This document shows positions 31,419 through 31,756 of a DNA stretch of 31,756 nt, piece by piece. The stretch comes from an uncultured Clostridia bacterium (GTDB lineage: Bacteria > Bacillota > Clostridia > TANB77 > CAG-508), in contig CAKPDR010000015.1 of the NCBI GenBank assembly GCA_934149075.1, positions 1-31,756 on the forward strand, in the 5' to 3' direction. The position numbers and the translations under genes were made by a program. Position 1 is the first letter of the stretch, and each line of letters starts with the position of its first letter. Under the pieces are notes generated by a model. The model saw nothing but the letters and a program-made list of their open reading frames with translations. It had not been told where the DNA came from and did not search any database.

Positions 31419-31534
31419 CTAGCAACAACCTATCTTTCCAGCAGGGTAACCCACAAGTATTTTCGGCACATTGGAGCTTGACTTCTGTGTTCGGGATGGG
31501 AACAGGTATTTCCTCCATGTAATCGTCACTAGAA
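31419..31534 (-). rRNA. rrf: 5S ribosomal RNA
   Basis: The minus strand carries CTAGTGACGATTACATGG and the strongly conserved CCGAACACAGAAGTCAAGC, ending GGTTGTTGCTAG. Size and position after 23S and before tRNA-Asn fit a standard operon. Confidence 0.95.
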
Positions 31535-31700
31535 AATTAATATCATACTTAATATGAATGTAATTATACTATATAAAATTAGAATTTGCAATACTTTATT
31601 AGAATTTTTTCTTATTTTTTAATTTTATACAATAATTACTTATTAAAGCACACTCAAAAATACATAGATGAAATTTTTATTAGGATTTTTAATAAATTAT

Positions 31701-31756
31701 AGTTAAGCCCTCGATTTATTAGTATTGGTCAGCTCAATATATCACTATACTTACAC
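31701..31756 (-). rRNA. rrl: 23S ribosomal RNA, 3' end only
   Basis: The minus strand reads GAGCTGACCAATACTAAT then CGAGGGCTTAACT, the universal 3' end of 23S rRNA. The gene continues past the window. The spacer to 5S is about 165 bases and holds no tRNA. Confidence 0.93.

Overview
The window is AT-rich DNA of a spore-forming member of the Clostridia. Evidence for this is Spo0A, a YlbJ-type sporulation membrane protein, and a division cluster in the Firmicutes order ftsQ/divIB, DUF881, DUF881, sbp, ftsA, ftsZ. Terminators are hairpin plus T-run, Shine-Dalgarno (SD) sites are strong AGGAGG types, and TTG starts recur. No database search was possible, so I name no species. Nearly all genes lie on the minus strand. 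An rRNA operon (23S 3' end, 5S, tRNA-Asn) enters at the right edge.

Layout. 1-3113: tRNA-Gly pair, small zinc-ribbon gene, tRNA-Gln, SprT/YgjP-like metallopeptidase, ylbJ. 3118-8403: division cluster read leftward, with its own ftsA-ftsZ promoter at 5564-5592. 8643-9269: an orphan plus-strand gene. 9351-10262 and 21608-21946: the two halves of one murA gene. 10263-21607: a mobile element of about 11.3 kb that splits murA two codons before its catalytic cysteine. 22126-25210: a membrane protein gene, an AbiF/AbiD-like HEPN toxin gene flanked by two copies of a small structured RNA, a divergent GC-richer gene of unknown function, and an aberrant tRNA-Gly. 25337-31274: alpha-amylase, spo0A, yigZ, a BaiN/HI0933-like flavoprotein, a membrane-anchored protein and comF.

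The element carries a large serine integrase at its left end, a BRO-type antirepressor, small regulatory genes, a decayed and an intact HD-domain gene, a RepA_N-type replication initiator, a putative replication-relaxation protein split across an A11 run, a RusA-like resolvase, and at its right end a complete retron operon. No relaxase, coupling protein or conjugation ATPase is visible, so it looks like a small replicating or mobilizable integrative element, not a self-transmissible one. The retron operon has a promoter, then an ABC-ATPase/TOPRIM (OLD-like) effector, then an msr-msd RNA bounded by a perfect 10-bp a1/a2 repeat, then a YADD reverse transcriptase, then a terminator. The effector gene carries a one-base frame disruption in its Walker A motif.

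Two candidate anti-phage systems therefore lie within about 6 kb: the retron inside the element and the AbiF-RNA system just outside it. The att site can be reconstructed. Joining the chromosomal flanks at a shared CAGG restores an intact MurA frame. Joining the element ends gives an attP with symmetric arms that centres the crossover on GG and extends the integrase reading frame by 26 residues, so integration changes the C-terminus of the integrase.
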